Position numbers and translations under genes: made by a program. A DNA stretch of 64,000 nucleotides from Paraglaciecola algarum (GTDB lineage Bacteria; Pseudomonadota; Gammaproteobacteria; Enterobacterales; Alteromonadaceae), in contig NZ_JAKGAS010000015.1 in assembly GCF_021532655.1 (NCBI RefSeq), positions 1-64,000 on the forward strand. The letters are read 5' to 3'. Every line of letters begins with the position of its first letter. Positions within the stretch are counted from its first letter, which is position 1. Positions 1-9,057 of the stretch are shown piece after piece. Under the pieces are notes generated by a model. The model was not told the DNA's origin. It saw nothing but the letters and a program-made list of their open reading frames with translations, and made no database searches.

Positions 1-78
1 TCAATGATACCAATTTAACGGACGCGGGAATAACCCCACCGTCCAACAAGGTATTTAACCGTCATTGAACTACACGAG
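1..78. other. Left-edge non-coding stretch, possible attC/attI remnant
   Basis: This stretch precedes the first cassette gene. It contains an imperfect hairpin (GGACGCGGG at 20-28 with CCCCACCGTCC at 34-44) and ends just before a GTTAAA at 79-84, which could be the recombination boundary of the first cassette. It may be the end of a preceding attC or of an attI site. The window starts here, so no integrase gene or cassette promoter can be seen. Confidence 0.3.
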
Positions 79-119
79 GTTAAAATACTAAGATGTTATA
101 TGCTCCAAGGAGGTTGTAC

Positions 120-617
120 ATGGTTTCGGAAATGGAGTTTCCATTAGAAACAAAAATCAACGGTAAAGAGGTCAATTCTTATTACCGAGATTCATTTAAA
201 GTTCGTGTTAATAAAACTAATCTTGAAGCTAAAAATGTATATCACAGTATATTTGGTTTTTTACCCAAACCCGTGCAACTCGCTTTATCATTACGTAATT
301 CCATAGTGAAACACTTTGGTTTCTCGGCTAGTAATACTGAAATGAGTCTGCCACTAGATGATATTCAGGCAGGTAAGAAAGCTGGCTTCCTTGTAATCGA
401 GTCAGTAGAAACTACGGAAGTTATTTGTGGTGCGTATGAGCCTAATATGGATATGTGGCTATCTGTTTTAAAATTATCAGAACAAGAGTTTTCTGTTTCT
501 ACCTTAGTTAATTTAAAAACTAAAACAGGTAAAGTATATATGGCTTTTATAAAGCCTTTTCATAAATTAGTTGCCAAGTATTGTATTAGACAAGCACTCA
601 AAGCAGGTCGTATATAA
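120..617 (+). CDS. DUF2867-like protein in integron cassette 1
   Basis: A 165-residue soluble protein that resembles the DUF2867 family: a central PVQLALSLRN segment, then an FSVSTLVNLKTKTGKVYMAF strand pattern and a terminal P-F-H segment. The family has no firm biochemical role that I know of. An in-frame ATG lies at 93, but AAGGAGG at 107-113 is placed correctly only for the ATG at 120, so I chose that start. The stop is followed within a few bases by an attC-like site (614-710), the normal layout of an integron gene cassette. There is no signal peptide or membrane segment. Cassette genes usually depend on an upstream promoter, which would lie outside the window. Confidence 0.7.
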   Translation: MVSEMEFPLETKINGKEVNSYYRDSFKVRVNKTNLEAKNVYHSIFGFLPKPVQLALSLRNSIVKHFGFSASNTEMSLPLDDIQAGKKAGFLVIESVETTEVICGAYEPNMDMWLSVLKLSEQEFSVSTLVNLKTKTGKVYMAFIKPFHKLVAKYCIRQALKAGRI

Positions 618-710
618 CAAGTGAATAATGTTGTTCGTAAACTCACTGGGAATTTTACTTGCTGGCCTACGGCCAAAACGCGCTTAAAATCCCCATATTC
701 AAAGCGTTAG
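614..710 (+). repeat. attC recombination site of cassette 1
   Basis: Begins with the R'' core ATAAC at 614-618 and ends with AGCGTTAG at 703-710, the GTTR core for integrase cutting. Between them GGGAATTTTA (648-657) can pair with TAAAATCCC (685-693) with one extra base, leaving a loop that contains GGCC-TAC-GGCC. A long self-complementary stem with a bulged base and cores TAAC/GTTA is the signature of attC sites. About 97 bp long. Confidence 0.75.
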
Positions 711-737
711 GACACACACATTAAGATCGGGATAGAT

Positions 738-1496
738 ATGAAGTATTTGGTACTACTTGTTATGTGGGCTTTCTCAACCAGCATATATGCTGTAGATGAT
801 GAGATAGAAAGCCTTTATAAGGCTAATAATATTAATGGCTCGATACTCATTGAATCAATCGATAGTAAAGTTAAGTATCAATACAATATTAATGATAAAG
901 AAAGCTTCATACCTGCTTCTACCTTCAAAATCCCCAATACACTTATCATATTGGAAGAAGGTTTGATTAAAGATCAATTTGAGGTCATTAAATGGGATGG
1001 TAAAGAGAGAGAATATGCACCATGGAATAAAGATCAAACACTTAAGAGTGCATTTCAATATTCGTGTGTGTGGTGTTACCAACGTTACGCAAAGCTAATA
1101 GGTGATGGAAAATATCATACCTATTTACGTAAGTTCAATTATGGAAACATATTAACTGGTGATGATGTAACTCGTTTTTGGTTAGATGGTGAACTAAGAA
1201 TTTCGGTTAAAGATCAAATTAATTTTTTACGCAAAGTACAGGCTGAAGAGTTACCTGTGCAAAAAGAGCATATTAGAACACTAAAAAATATAATGCTGAC
1301 AGATAATCAGAAACACTACAAAATTTGGTCAAAAACTGGATGGTCTGGGAAAGATGGATGGTATGTAGGCTATTTAGTCACTAGCAATAAAACATGGTTT
1401 TTTGCCAATCACATTGAAATAAACAAAAAGTCGGATTTAGGGTTTCGTAAAGAACTAACCATTGAAACATTTAGAGTTTTGGACATTATTCAATAG
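738..1496 (+). CDS. Class D (OXA-type) serine beta-lactamase in integron cassette 2
   Basis: A 252-residue secreted enzyme of the class D family, which hydrolyses beta-lactams through an acyl-serine intermediate using a carboxylated lysine. All family motifs are present: S61-T-F-K64 (nucleophile S61, lysine K64), S109-C-V111, Y135-G-N137, W148, and K199-T-G201. A signal peptide (residues 1-18, cleavage after SIYA) points to the periplasm. Length is near the usual 250-280. The gene lies between two attC-like sites, so it is a cassette; it has no recognisable neighbours of shared function. Only a weak GGGA precedes the ATG, and expression probably depends on an upstream cassette promoter. The ORF is intact. 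I cannot assign it to a numbered OXA group or predict its substrate range. Confidence 0.9.
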   Translation: MKYLVLLVMWAFSTSIYAVDDEIESLYKANNINGSILIESIDSKVKYQYNINDKESFIPASTFKIPNTLIILEEGLIKDQFEVIKWDGKEREYAPWNKDQTLKSAFQYSCVWCYQRYAKLIGDGKYHTYLRKFNYGNILTGDDVTRFWLDGELRISVKDQINFLRKVQAEELPVQKEHIRTLKNIMLTDNQKHYKIWSKTGWSGKDGWYVGYLVTSNKTWFFANHIEINKKSDLGFRKELTIETFRVLDIIQ

Positions 1497-1503
1497 CAAT
1501 GGG

Positions 1504-1569
1504 TATAACAAGCCACTGCACTCGGAAATTTTACTCGCTTCGCTTAAAGTTCCGGTGAGTGGGGCGTAA
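1504..1569 (+). repeat. attC recombination site of cassette 2, degenerate right core
   Basis: Starts with TATAAC at 1504-1509 and ends with GGCGTAA at 1563-1569. The arms CACTGCACTCGGAAATTTTA and TTAAAGTTCCGGTGAGTG pair imperfectly around CTCGCTTCGC. The expected right core GTTA reads GTAA here. The left core of the next attC (CACATAAC at 1951-1958) predicts GTTATGTG at this boundary, against GTAATGTG seen, which suggests one T-to-A substitution at the crossover site. Confidence 0.65.
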
Positions 1570-1586
1570 TGTGTCATGGAGGATTA

Positions 1587-1946
1587 GTGAGTAAATTCCT
1601 ATCTGAAGAAAGAAAAGATGCTGTAAAGCTGTTATTTGACGCATTTAAACATTTAACTACTTTGTGTACTGGCTCAATAGTTCTTTTAGCCACCTTCTTG
1701 AGAGATATTCCTGATACAGGATGGTCTAAATTATTCGCAGTTGGCGCAATTATTTTTTTGCTGATTGCAGTTTTACTTTCCGTAGTCGTTTTGATCCTAA
1801 TTCCAAAAGTTCTAGCGGAAGATGGTTTAAGAGATGAGAGAGTTAAGAGCCCGTTTATGGTTGCGGCTGTATTCGGAGGAGGCTCCTTCATCTTAGGAAT
1901 AATAATGCTAGCTGTTTTTGTTGTAATTAATCTAGGAAGTTTTTAA
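1587..1946 (+). CDS. Small multi-pass membrane protein in integron cassette 3
   Basis: About 119 residues; not recognised. A short charged start (SKFLSEERKDAVKLLFDAFK) is followed by three hydrophobic stretches near residues 26-42, 51-76 and 91-117, so it is probably an inner-membrane protein with about three helices. GGAGG at 1578-1582 sits four bases before a GTG at 1587, so I prefer that start over the in-frame ATG at 1569, which overlaps the attC end. It is flanked by attC-like sites on both sides, so it is a third cassette. Function unknown; similar small membrane proteins are common among cassette genes. Confidence 0.6.
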   Translation: MSKFLSEERKDAVKLLFDAFKHLTTLCTGSIVLLATFLRDIPDTGWSKLFAVGAIIFLLIAVLLSVVVLILIPKVLAEDGLRDERVKSPFMVAAVFGGGSFILGIIMLAVFVVINLGSF

Positions 1947-1953
1947 ATATCAC

Positions 1954-2006
1954 ATAACAAGTTGCCTAAATTCGCCGCAAAAAACGCGGCGAGGACAAAG
2001 CGTTAT
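1954..2006 (+). repeat. attC recombination site of cassette 3
   Basis: A short attC of about 53 bp. Left core ATAACAA at 1954-1960 and right core GCGTTAT at 2000-2006. The arms TCGCCGC and GCGGCGA form a perfect 7-bp stem around AAAAAAC. Cores, spacing and position directly after a cassette ORF fit an attC. Confidence 0.75.
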
Positions 2007-2026
2007 AAGTACCAGGAGATAATGTA

Positions 2027-2386
2027 GTGCCATCAAACTTAGTAAATCACAATATAAAGTTTATCCAGCATTCATACGTACTGGTTTTAATTGGTTTGAT
2101 AACTTTTATCATAAATTTAGTGTTTTACTCTGTAGATTATATTGCAATTAGTGTTGGTATTGGGCTAGGCGTATTCTGGGGAGCACTATTGCCGTGGTCA
2201 TGGAAAAGTAACTCAAACATTTTGAACTTAGTATTTACTTTCGGTTTGCTAATCCCAGCGTCTATTCACTTGAGTAATAAAACAGGAGGCAGTTCGAGTT
2301 TTCAAATGTTATCAACACTGCTATTTTTATCTGGAATTATTTGGTTTATGCGTAAGGATAAATTAATAAAACACCTTTCAACGTAA
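2027..2386 (+). CDS. Small multi-pass membrane protein in integron cassette 4
   Basis: A 119-residue, strongly hydrophobic protein that I do not recognise. Hydrophobic segments lie near residues 18-35, 38-60, 66-82 and 92-107, suggesting four inner-membrane helices; both ends are basic. It starts with GTG, supported by AGGAG at 2013-2017, nine bases upstream. It follows an attC and is the last cassette before non-coding repeat DNA. No complete attC follows it, only a left core. Confidence 0.6.
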   Translation: MPSNLVNHNIKFIQHSYVLVLIGLITFIINLVFYSVDYIAISVGIGLGVFWGALLPWSWKSNSNILNLVFTFGLLIPASIHLSNKTGGSSSFQMLSTLLFLSGIIWFMRKDKLIKHLST

Positions 2387-2398
2387 GGTACTTATAGC
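2387..2398 (+). repeat. Left half-core of a truncated attC after cassette 4
   Basis: GGTACTTATAGC here is the reverse complement of GTTATAAGTACC at 2002-2013 except for one base. In a circular cassette the left core of its own attC should pair with the sequence right after GTT at its start, which is the relation seen. I see no convincing right core downstream, so the rest of this attC appears lost or diverged. Confidence 0.5.
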
Positions 2399-2569
2399 AA
2401 ACCGATCAAGTAAAAGGACAAAAAAACAGTTGGTTTTTGCCGCATATCTATATCAATCATTTTTAGCATATTCCCTATATCTTTGTATAGGTTAGGTTAG
2501 TTTTCTTTCCTATCAAGGAAAGCACTTCTGTTAATTTGGGTGATTAGAATTTAAAATTAGAACAAACCG

Positions 2570-3090
2570 GTACCGGCTTAAAAAACTACCGGAATGATGG
2601 GGGCTATTCCTCCAGTTTTTTTTTATGGCGCAGCCATGCTTTTAATTTATCCGCGACTACAAATTCCCCATTTAATCATTGGCTTGTCAGATGGGAAGAC
2701 ATGGATGTCTGACCAAGGCAATCTTTTATAGCTGGGAGCGGCTTATTATGAAATACATCCCTATATTTCACCCTATGGGCCAACCTGCGGTTGTTCAAAT
2801 TCATTCCCTATGAATTTGTGCTGGTTCGACATAAAAGCCAATTATTTGATGAATTAGACAAAAGTTTCTGGAAAATTTTTGAACAGCTTTAGCTGGTTCA
2901 CGCAGGGCATGGACAGCCCGAAGTAAATTTGTCCGGAGCAGAGACTTTCTTGGTTACTTATTTTGTCGTTTGAAAAGAAGTAATTGGTGCGGCATGGACG
3001 CCGTATCAAAAACGTCAGGATGACGGTGAACGAAGTGAATAGCCTTAGTGCGAAGCATAATGTGAACGAAGTGAATGCTTTAAAAACCAC
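2570..3090. repeat. Short-hairpin repeat block A (non-coding)
   Basis: About 520 bases without a credible gene, full of short perfect inverted repeats with small loops: ATGGC-GCA-GCCAT (2626-2638), GACAT-GG-ATGTC (2698-2709), CAACC-TGC-GGTTG (2781-2793), CAAATTCAT-TCCCT-ATGAATTTG (2796-2818), CGTCA-GGA-TGACG (3013-3025). ATTGGCTT near 2679 pairs with AAGCCAAT near 2835, enclosing the block. Parts align with 32.46-32.89 and 33.54-34.29 kb, for example CTTTTATAGCTGGGAGCGGC, also at 33.68 kb. The bases between 2399 and 2569 show nothing I can name. Confidence 0.75.
2748..2820. mobile_element. 73-bp hairpin module, copy 1, inserted in repeat block A
   Basis: Runs from ATGAAATACATCC to GAATTTGTG and matches the module at 33765-33837, also 73 bp, with 8 differences. 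It sits between GCGGCTTATT and a sequence leading to TTCGACAT; at 33.69 kb the same flanks (GCGGCTTATT then GCCGTTTCGACAT) are joined without the module. It folds as successive hairpins, the last being CAAATTCAT/ATGAATTTG. Confidence 0.6.
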
Positions 3091-3094
3091 CAGT

Positions 3095-4459
3095 TTACGG
3101 TAAATAACTCACAGTCATCCTTCTTTCTGTAGTTTCAGACAATTCACTGGAGACTATCCATTTACCATCAATAAACAAACCAATAATTCTATCGTTTTGC
3201 ACCAGCTGAATAACTCTGTCACGTTTCCATGGTGGAACTTGCCATACCTTAAACCATTGTTTCAGCGGCTTACTGTGAGGGGCATCTACTGGCTTAAAGC
3301 GCTTACCGTAACGGGCTAATTCAATTAAGATGTCGCCAACAGCTAGATTAAACCTAATTCCATTATCAATAGATACTCCCTGTGACTCAAACTGTAAAGC
3401 ACCTACATTTTGAGGTAATACAACTTGCTCTTGTCCTGTCCATTGAAAGCTAGTGGGTTCAACTTTATCTTGAACCTTAATTACATAAAGTTGTTGATTA
3501 AAGCGCCTAAATTGCCAAGTTTGCCATTGTAAAATAGGGTTTGCATCGTCAGCGGCTTTTAAAACGTCTGGCAATAAGCGCTCAAGTACGGCTAAAGAAG
3601 GACTCTGAATACCTTGCTGTGCTAGCCAAAAACGCACCACTTGATTGATCCAGGTTACAGACAGTTCTAATAAACCAGCTATATCTAGACTCTTATCTTC
3701 ATTTTCCAGTCTAGAGAGCTTTTCAGCACAGACTTCGTCTAACATGTCTTGTTGTTGCGCGCACAAGGACGCACTACGAGACACTGACTTAGCCAACTCT
3801 GGCCAGCGATTTTGTAAAACCGGCAGTACCTCATGACGCAAGAAATTACGCTCAAAATCTGTGTTTTGATTAGATTCGTCTTCACACCAATTAAGTTGAT
3901 GCTGCTGAGCATAAGCTAAGATATCTTGCTGAGAAACGGTTAATAAGGGTCTATGGAATGTGACAGCTTTACCGGTTAGGTCATGAGCTTGCCATGTTTG
4001 ATTCATAGCTGATAAACCTTTGGGCCCAGCTCCACGTTTTAACTGCAATAAAAAGGTTTCGAGTTGGTCGTCTTGATGTTGGCCTAAGAATACATGCGAA
4101 TGTTCCGGCACAAGTTCAGCTATTTTTTTATATCGTGCGTCTCTAGCTAAAGCCTCAAGACTGGTACGAGATGAATTTTGTAATTCAACTTTAGCGGTTT
4201 GAAATTCTACATTGAGTACTTCACACACTTGTTTGCAATGACTTTGCCATACATCAGCGTATTGACTTAAGCCATGATGGATATGAATAGCGTGTAAGTT
4301 AAAACCAAACTCAATTCGCAAGTTACTCAAAGCATGCAACAACACATGAGAGTCTACGCCACCACTAAAGGCCACTACTATGTCACGAGTATGTGGTTGT
4401 GATTTTGACTTGATATAGGTTTCGAGTGTGTTGAATATTTTCATCTTGCTAGTAAACAA
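3095..4459 (-). CDS. tilS: tRNA(Ile)-lysidine synthase
   Basis: Modifies cytidine 34 of the CAU-anticodon tRNA-Ile to lysidine with ATP and lysine, so that it reads AUA. 454 residues, normal for the long gammaproteobacterial form. The N-terminal PP-loop motif S-G-G-V-D-S (32-37) binds ATP; the C-terminal half carries the tRNA-binding region. The predicted start is TTG at 4459 with AGGTGG (plus-strand 4465-4470) six bases before it; an in-frame ATG at 4444 lacks a ribosome binding site. It is the last gene of the minus-strand run and lies after the accA terminator, whose 3' arm includes its ribosome binding site. Confidence 0.93.
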   Translation of the reverse strand: MFTSKMKIFNTLETYIKSKSQPHTRDIVVAFSGGVDSHVLLHALSNLRIEFGFNLHAIHIHHGLSQYADVWQSHCKQVCEVLNVEFQTAKVELQNSSRTSLEALARDARYKKIAELVPEHSHVFLGQHQDDQLETFLLQLKRGAGPKGLSAMNQTWQAHDLTGKAVTFHRPLLTVSQQDILAYAQQHQLNWCEDESNQNTDFERNFLRHEVLPVLQNRWPELAKSVSRSASLCAQQQDMLDEVCAEKLSRLENEDKSLDIAGLLELSVTWINQVVRFWLAQQGIQSPSLAVLERLLPDVLKAADDANPILQWQTWQFRRFNQQLYVIKVQDKVEPTSFQWTGQEQVVLPQNVGALQFESQGVSIDNGIRFNLAVGDILIELARYGKRFKPVDAPHSKPLKQWFKVWQVPPWKRDRVIQLVQNDRIIGLFIDGKWIVSSELSETTERRMTVSYLP

Positions 4460-4487
4460 AAAGCCACCTGTTTATGCAACAGATGGC
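4458..4487 (-). terminator. Terminator between accA and tilS overlapping the tilS ribosome binding site
   Basis: On the minus strand GCCATCTGTT pairs with AACAGGTGGC (one G-T) around a five-base loop, followed by TTTTT: a standard intrinsic terminator for accA. The 3' arm contains AGGTGG, the tilS ribosome binding site, and the T-run overlaps the TTG start. Confidence 0.8.
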
Positions 4488-4527
4488 TTTATTTATCTTT
4501 AATATTTATTTTTAACAATATCTACTT

Positions 4528-5484
4528 TTAACAATAGCCAAAAGACATTAAACGCTCATATCTCTGATCTAATAGCTCTTCTTTAGACAAACTAGCTAAC
4601 TGCGATAACTGTTGTTTTAGGGTGGCTTTTAAATTAGCCGCCATGCTGTCGTGATCTCTATGCGCACCACCTAGAGGCTCATCAACTATAGTATTAATTA
4701 AATCTAATTCTTTAATTTGTGGCGCACTTACCCCCATAGCTTCTGCAGCTAATGGCGCTTTTTCAGCACTTTTCCACAAAATAGACGCACAACCTTCCGG
4801 TGAAATAACTGAGTAAGTACTGTATTGCAACATGTTCACTCTATCACCCACACCTATAGCTAATGCTCCACCAGAACCACCTTCACCAATAACCGTACAA
4901 ATGATTGGTACCTTAAGTCCAGCCATCACTTTTAAGTTTTTAGCAATGGCTTCACTTTGTCCACGCTCTTCGGCACCTACGCCAGGATAAGCCCCAGGAG
5001 TATCAATAAAGGTAATTATAGGTAAGTTAAAACGTTCAGCCATTTCCATTAAACGTAAGGCTTTACGGTAGCCTTCAGGTTTAGGCATGCCAAAGTTACG
5101 TTTGATTTTTTCTTTGGTGTCACGGCCTTTTTGATGACCTATGATCATCACTGCCTGCCCATCAATTTTAGCTAAACCACCTACTATAGCTTTATCGTCG
5201 GCATAAGCACGATCACCGGCTAATTCATCAAAATCAGTACAAATACGTTCGATATAATCATATGTATAAGGTCGCATAGGGTGACGGGCTAATTGTGAAA
5301 CTTGCCACGCACCCAAATTAGCAAATATTTTTTTACTTAACTCTGCACTTTTCTCGCGAAGTTTAGTAATTTCTTCTTCAATACTTACGTCAAACTCGCC
5401 CCCTTGATTGACTAGTCTTAACTCTTCAATCTTCGCTTCTAATTCTGCGATGGGTTTTTCGAATTCTAAGAAATTTACGCTCAT
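4528..5484 (-). CDS. accA: Acetyl-CoA carboxylase carboxyltransferase subunit alpha
   Basis: 318 residues, the family's usual length. With AccD it forms the carboxyltransferase that moves the carboxyl group from biotin-BCCP to acetyl-CoA, giving malonyl-CoA for fatty acid synthesis. The sequence has the N-terminal coiled region and the crotonase-like core with typical blocks such as [29 protein letters not shown] and [12 protein letters not shown]. It sits downstream of dnaE with a 60-base gap, as in many gammaproteobacteria, and ends at a strong terminator. Confidence 0.96.
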   Translation of the reverse strand: MSVNFLEFEKPIAELEAKIEELRLVNQGGEFDVSIEEEITKLREKSAELSKKIFANLGAWQVSQLARHPMRPYTYDYIERICTDFDELAGDRAYADDKAIVGGLAKIDGQAVMIIGHQKGRDTKEKIKRNFGMPKPEGYRKALRLMEMAERFNLPIITFIDTPGAYPGVGAEERGQSEAIAKNLKVMAGLKVPIICTVIGEGGSGGALAIGVGDRVNMLQYSTYSVISPEGCASILWKSAEKAPLAAEAMGVSAPQIKELDLINTIVDEPLGGAHRDHDSMAANLKATLKQQLSQLASLSKEELLDQRYERLMSFGYC

Positions 5485-5544
5485 TTAACACCTAATTATA
5501 TTTTTGTTTTTGCTTTCACTAGCTTGCCGTTTTATAGAGCTGAA

Positions 5545-8500
5545 CTAATGAAATTCTAAATTAACCTGTGGTTTACCCAATAACTGTTGTAGTTCATACA
5601 ACAGCTCATCTTCAGGGGTAACATACCACTGCGCGCCCAATGTTAAGTCGGCTTTTGCATCCGGATGTACATAATGTATCTGGACGGGGCAGCTGCCACC
5701 TTGGTGAGGCTCTAAAATTGCCTGTAGTTTATCGATTGTAGCAGAATTACACCAGCTTGATTCTAGATGTATTTGTAACCACTTAGCATTTTTTTCTCTT
5801 GCTTGGATAATATCCATAGCATCACGAGCCGACATTGTATTGCCACCTGAGAAATCATCAAGTCTGACCTGTCCACTAATCAGCAGTATTTTATCCTCTT
5901 CGAGCAACTCTTCATATTGTTCTAACATTTCTGGTGAAAAACGTACGTCGATCCTGGCACTTTTATCATCTAAGGTCACCAAAGCCCAACGCTTACCACG
6001 TTTACTCACCATGATCCTTTTGCCAATCACTAAACCAACAGCAAACGCCACTTGGTCGCGGTTGGTTGGTTGTAAGTCAGCTAATCGACATTGGGTATAT
6101 TGCTTTATTTCATTTAGATATTGATTGATCGGATGGCCGGTCAAATACAAGCCTAAGGTAAGCTTTTCGCCATCTAACCAGACTTTTTCTGGCCAAGGGT
6201 TCACATTCGCAAAGGCTTGTTGCACTTGCTCAGGCTCTGTATTTAATAAGCCAAACATATCTGATTGGCCTACAGATTCAGCTTTAGCATGTTGATTAGC
6301 AGCATGAATGGCATCGGGCAAAGATGCTTGAATAGAAGCCCTATGGGGACCTAAAGAATCTAAGGCACCAGCTAACACTAACTTTTCTAACACTCTTTTA
6401 TTGATCCGTTTAATGTCAACTTTGGCACAAAAATCAAATAGGTCGGTGAATTTTCCGTGCTTTTCACGTGCTTCAATAATGGCTTCGATGGGTCCTTCAC
6501 CTACCCCTTTAATTGCCCCTATCCCGTAAACGATGCGCTCTTGCTCATCTACGGTAAATTTATGGCTACCTGCGTTTACATCGGGCGGCAAAATCGTAAT
6601 ATTCATTCGACTACATTCGTCGACTAGGGTCACTATTTTGTCGGTATTGTCCATATCAGCAGACATAACCGCCGCCATAAACTCAGCTGGGTAATGGGTT
6701 TTTAGCCATAAGGTCTGATAGGATACTAAGGCATAGGCCGCCGAGTGAGATTTGTTAAAACCGTAACCTGCAAATTTTTCTACTAGGTCAAAGATTTTTA
6801 TAGCTAGATCAGGATCTATACCATTATCTTTTGCACCACTTTCAAATGCACCTCGCTGCTTTTCCATCTCCTCAGGCTTTTTCTTACCCATAGCTCGGCG
6901 CAGCATGTCTGCGCCACCTAGGCTATACCCTGACATTTCCTGGGCGATTTGCATGACCTGCTCTTGATACAAAATAATGCCGTAGGTGGGCTCAAGTATG
7001 GTTTGTAAACATTCGTGCTGGTATTCAGCATCTGGATAAGAAATAGCTTCACGTCCGTGTTTACGGTCGATAAAGTTATCAACCATGCCTGACTGCAAAG
7101 GCCCTGGTCGAAATAGAGCAACGAGAGCGATGATATCTTCAAAGGTGTCAGGTTTAAGGCGGCTAATTAACTCCTTCATACCACGGGATTCCAATTGGAA
7201 TACCGCTGTGGTTTCTGAATTTTGTAAAACCTTAAAACATTTGGGGTCAGTTAAAGAAATGGCAGCAATATCAATGTCTTTGCCTTTACCCTTTTTGATC
7301 ATATCAATGGCCCATTGAATGATCGTTAAAGTACGCAATCCCAAGAAATCGAATTTAACTAAACCTGCCGTTTCAACATCATTTTTATCAAATTGAGTAA
7401 CTGGGTTTTTACCTTCATCGTCACAATAAAGTGGCGCAAAATCTGTAATAGTGGTGGGAGAAATCACTACACCACCGGCATGTTTACCGGCATTTCGAGT
7501 CACGCCTTCTAGAATACGACACATATCAATCAGATCTTTTACATCTTCATCTTGGGCGTATAACTCAGGTAACCTAGGCTCTTCTACAAATGCTTTTTCG
7601 AGTGTCATGCCCGGTGTGGGCGGGATCAACTTAGATATATTATCGACAAAACCGTAGGGGTGGCCTAAAACTCGTCCTACATCGCGCACCACTGCTTTAG
7701 CGGCCATAGTTCCAAAAGTGATAATTTGAGACACAGCGTCGCGGCCGTACATTTCAGCCACGTGATCGATCACTTCATCACGTCTATCCATACAAAAATC
7801 AACATCGAAATCAGGCATGGATACCCGTTCTGGGTTCAAAAAGCGTTCGAATAGTAGATCATATTCCAGCGGATCAAGATCGGTAATGTCTAGCGCATAA
7901 GCCACTAAAGAGCCGGCACCAGACCCTCGCCCAGGGCCCACTGGAATATTGTTATCTTTACTCCATTGAATAAACTCCATTACGATCAAGAAGTAACCAG
8001 GAAATCCCATTTGGTTGATGACACCTAACTCGATTTCAAGACGCTCGTCATATTCTGGACGTTTCTCTTTGCGCACGTCTTCATCGGGGAATAAAAATGC
8101 TAAGCGACGTTCTAAGCCTTCTCTGGATACCTTGACTAAAAAGTCTTTAATATCCATACCTTCTGTAGGAAAGTCAGGTAAAAAGTAGGTGCCTAACTGG
8201 ACGGTGACATTACAGCGTTTGGCTATTTCTACGGTATTTTGAATCGCTTCGGGAATATCTTGAAACAAATCAGCCATTTCTTCAGCGGTTCGCAAGTATT
8301 GTTGATCGCTATATTTCTTTGGCCGACGGGGATCATTTAGGGTAAATCCATCATGAATAGCCACTCGTATTTCATGGGCGTCGAATCCCTCTTGGTCAAC
8401 AAAACAAACCTCATTAGTTGCCACCACTGGTAAGTCATTTTGCTGCGCCCATTCTACCGCGCGATGAATATAATTTTCTTCACCTAAACGACCTGTGCGA

Positions 8501-9057
8501 GTTAATTCAAGATAAAAACAATCTGGGAAATGCTCTTGATAAAAAGCGGTAATATCTTTGGCAACCTCAAGATTGCCTTTGGTCAATACTTGCCCTAAAT
8601 CTCCAGCAAAGCCACCAGAAATAATGAGCACACCTTCTTTAAACTCGGCTAACCAATCTCGATCTATCACAGCTCTATCTTGAATACTGCCGCGCTCATA
8701 GGCTTTAGAGATCAATAAGGTAATATTTTTATAACCTTGATTATTCATGGCTAACAATGTGAGACGAAATAAGCTACCTGCTAGTTGTTCACTTTGTACC
8801 CAAAAATCTGCTCCAATTAAAGGTTTAATGCCATTAGCATGAGCTTGGCTATAATATTTAACCAGACCACACATGTTCATTTGGTCGGTTATGGCCACAG
8901 CCGGCATATTTAGCTCTTTTACTTTACTGATAATAGGCTTCACTTTATTGAGGCCATCGAGCATAGAAAAATCACTGTGCACACGCAGATGGATAAACTC
9001 TGCTGGTTTAGTTTGAACTTCTGCTTGGGTTTGGTTTAGAGCTTGAACTTCGGTCAT
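5545..9057 (-). CDS. dnaE: DNA polymerase III alpha subunit
   Basis: The 1170-residue replicative polymerase subunit. In order: N-terminal PHP domain ([12 protein letters not shown] near residue 25), palm with the catalytic PDFDVDF aspartates near residue 414, fingers/thumb ([16 protein letters not shown] near 765), a helix-hairpin-helix region ([12 protein letters not shown] near 850) and a C-terminal OB-fold ([14 protein letters not shown]). Length and motifs match E. coli DnaE (1160). Its ATG overlaps the rnhB stop by four bases, indicating translational coupling; accA follows. Confidence 0.97.
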   Translation of the reverse strand: MTEVQALNQTQAEVQTKPAEFIHLRVHSDFSMLDGLNKVKPIISKVKELNMPAVAITDQMNMCGLVKYYSQAHANGIKPLIGADFWVQSEQLAGSLFRLTLLAMNNQGYKNITLLISKAYERGSIQDRAVIDRDWLAEFKEGVLIISGGFAGDLGQVLTKGNLEVAKDITAFYQEHFPDCFYLELTRTGRLGEENYIHRAVEWAQQNDLPVVATNEVCFVDQEGFDAHEIRVAIHDGFTLNDPRRPKKYSDQQYLRTAEEMADLFQDIPEAIQNTVEIAKRCNVTVQLGTYFLPDFPTEGMDIKDFLVKVSREGLERRLAFLFPDEDVRKEKRPEYDERLEIELGVINQMGFPGYFLIVMEFIQWSKDNNIPVGPGRGSGAGSLVAYALDITDLDPLEYDLLFERFLNPERVSMPDFDVDFCMDRRDEVIDHVAEMYGRDAVSQIITFGTMAAKAVVRDVGRVLGHPYGFVDNISKLIPPTPGMTLEKAFVEEPRLPELYAQDEDVKDLIDMCRILEGVTRNAGKHAGGVVISPTTITDFAPLYCDDEGKNPVTQFDKNDVETAGLVKFDFLGLRTLTIIQWAIDMIKKGKGKDIDIAAISLTDPKCFKVLQNSETTAVFQLESRGMKELISRLKPDTFEDIIALVALFRPGPLQSGMVDNFIDRKHGREAISYPDAEYQHECLQTILEPTYGIILYQEQVMQIAQEMSGYSLGGADMLRRAMGKKKPEEMEKQRGAFESGAKDNGIDPDLAIKIFDLVEKFAGYGFNKSHSAAYALVSYQTLWLKTHYPAEFMAAVMSADMDNTDKIVTLVDECSRMNITILPPDVNAGSHKFTVDEQERIVYGIGAIKGVGEGPIEAIIEAREKHGKFTDLFDFCAKVDIKRINKRVLEKLVLAGALDSLGPHRASIQASLPDAIHAANQHAKAESVGQSDMFGLLNTEPEQVQQAFANVNPWPEKVWLDGEKLTLGLYLTGHPINQYLNEIKQYTQCRLADLQPTNRDQVAFAVGLVIGKRIMVSKRGKRWALVTLDDKSARIDVRFSPEMLEQYEELLEEDKILLISGQVRLDDFSGGNTMSARDAMDIIQAREKNAKWLQIHLESSWCNSATIDKLQAILEPHQGGSCPVQIHYVHPDAKADLTLGAQWYVTPEDELLYELQQLLGKPQVNLEFH

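Noticed and set aside
855-1082. Minus-strand frame opposite the beta-lactamase
   Set aside because: It is a shadow of a gene with complete catalytic motifs and has no ribosome binding site.
1-2400. An integron integrase gene
   Set aside because: No tyrosine recombinase is encoded anywhere in the window; it may lie to the left of position 1.
2570-3090. The regularly placed short palindromes as a CRISPR array
   Set aside because: There is no constant repeat with equal-length spacers; the stems vary and the loops are constant, which is the reverse of a CRISPR pattern, and no cas genes are present.
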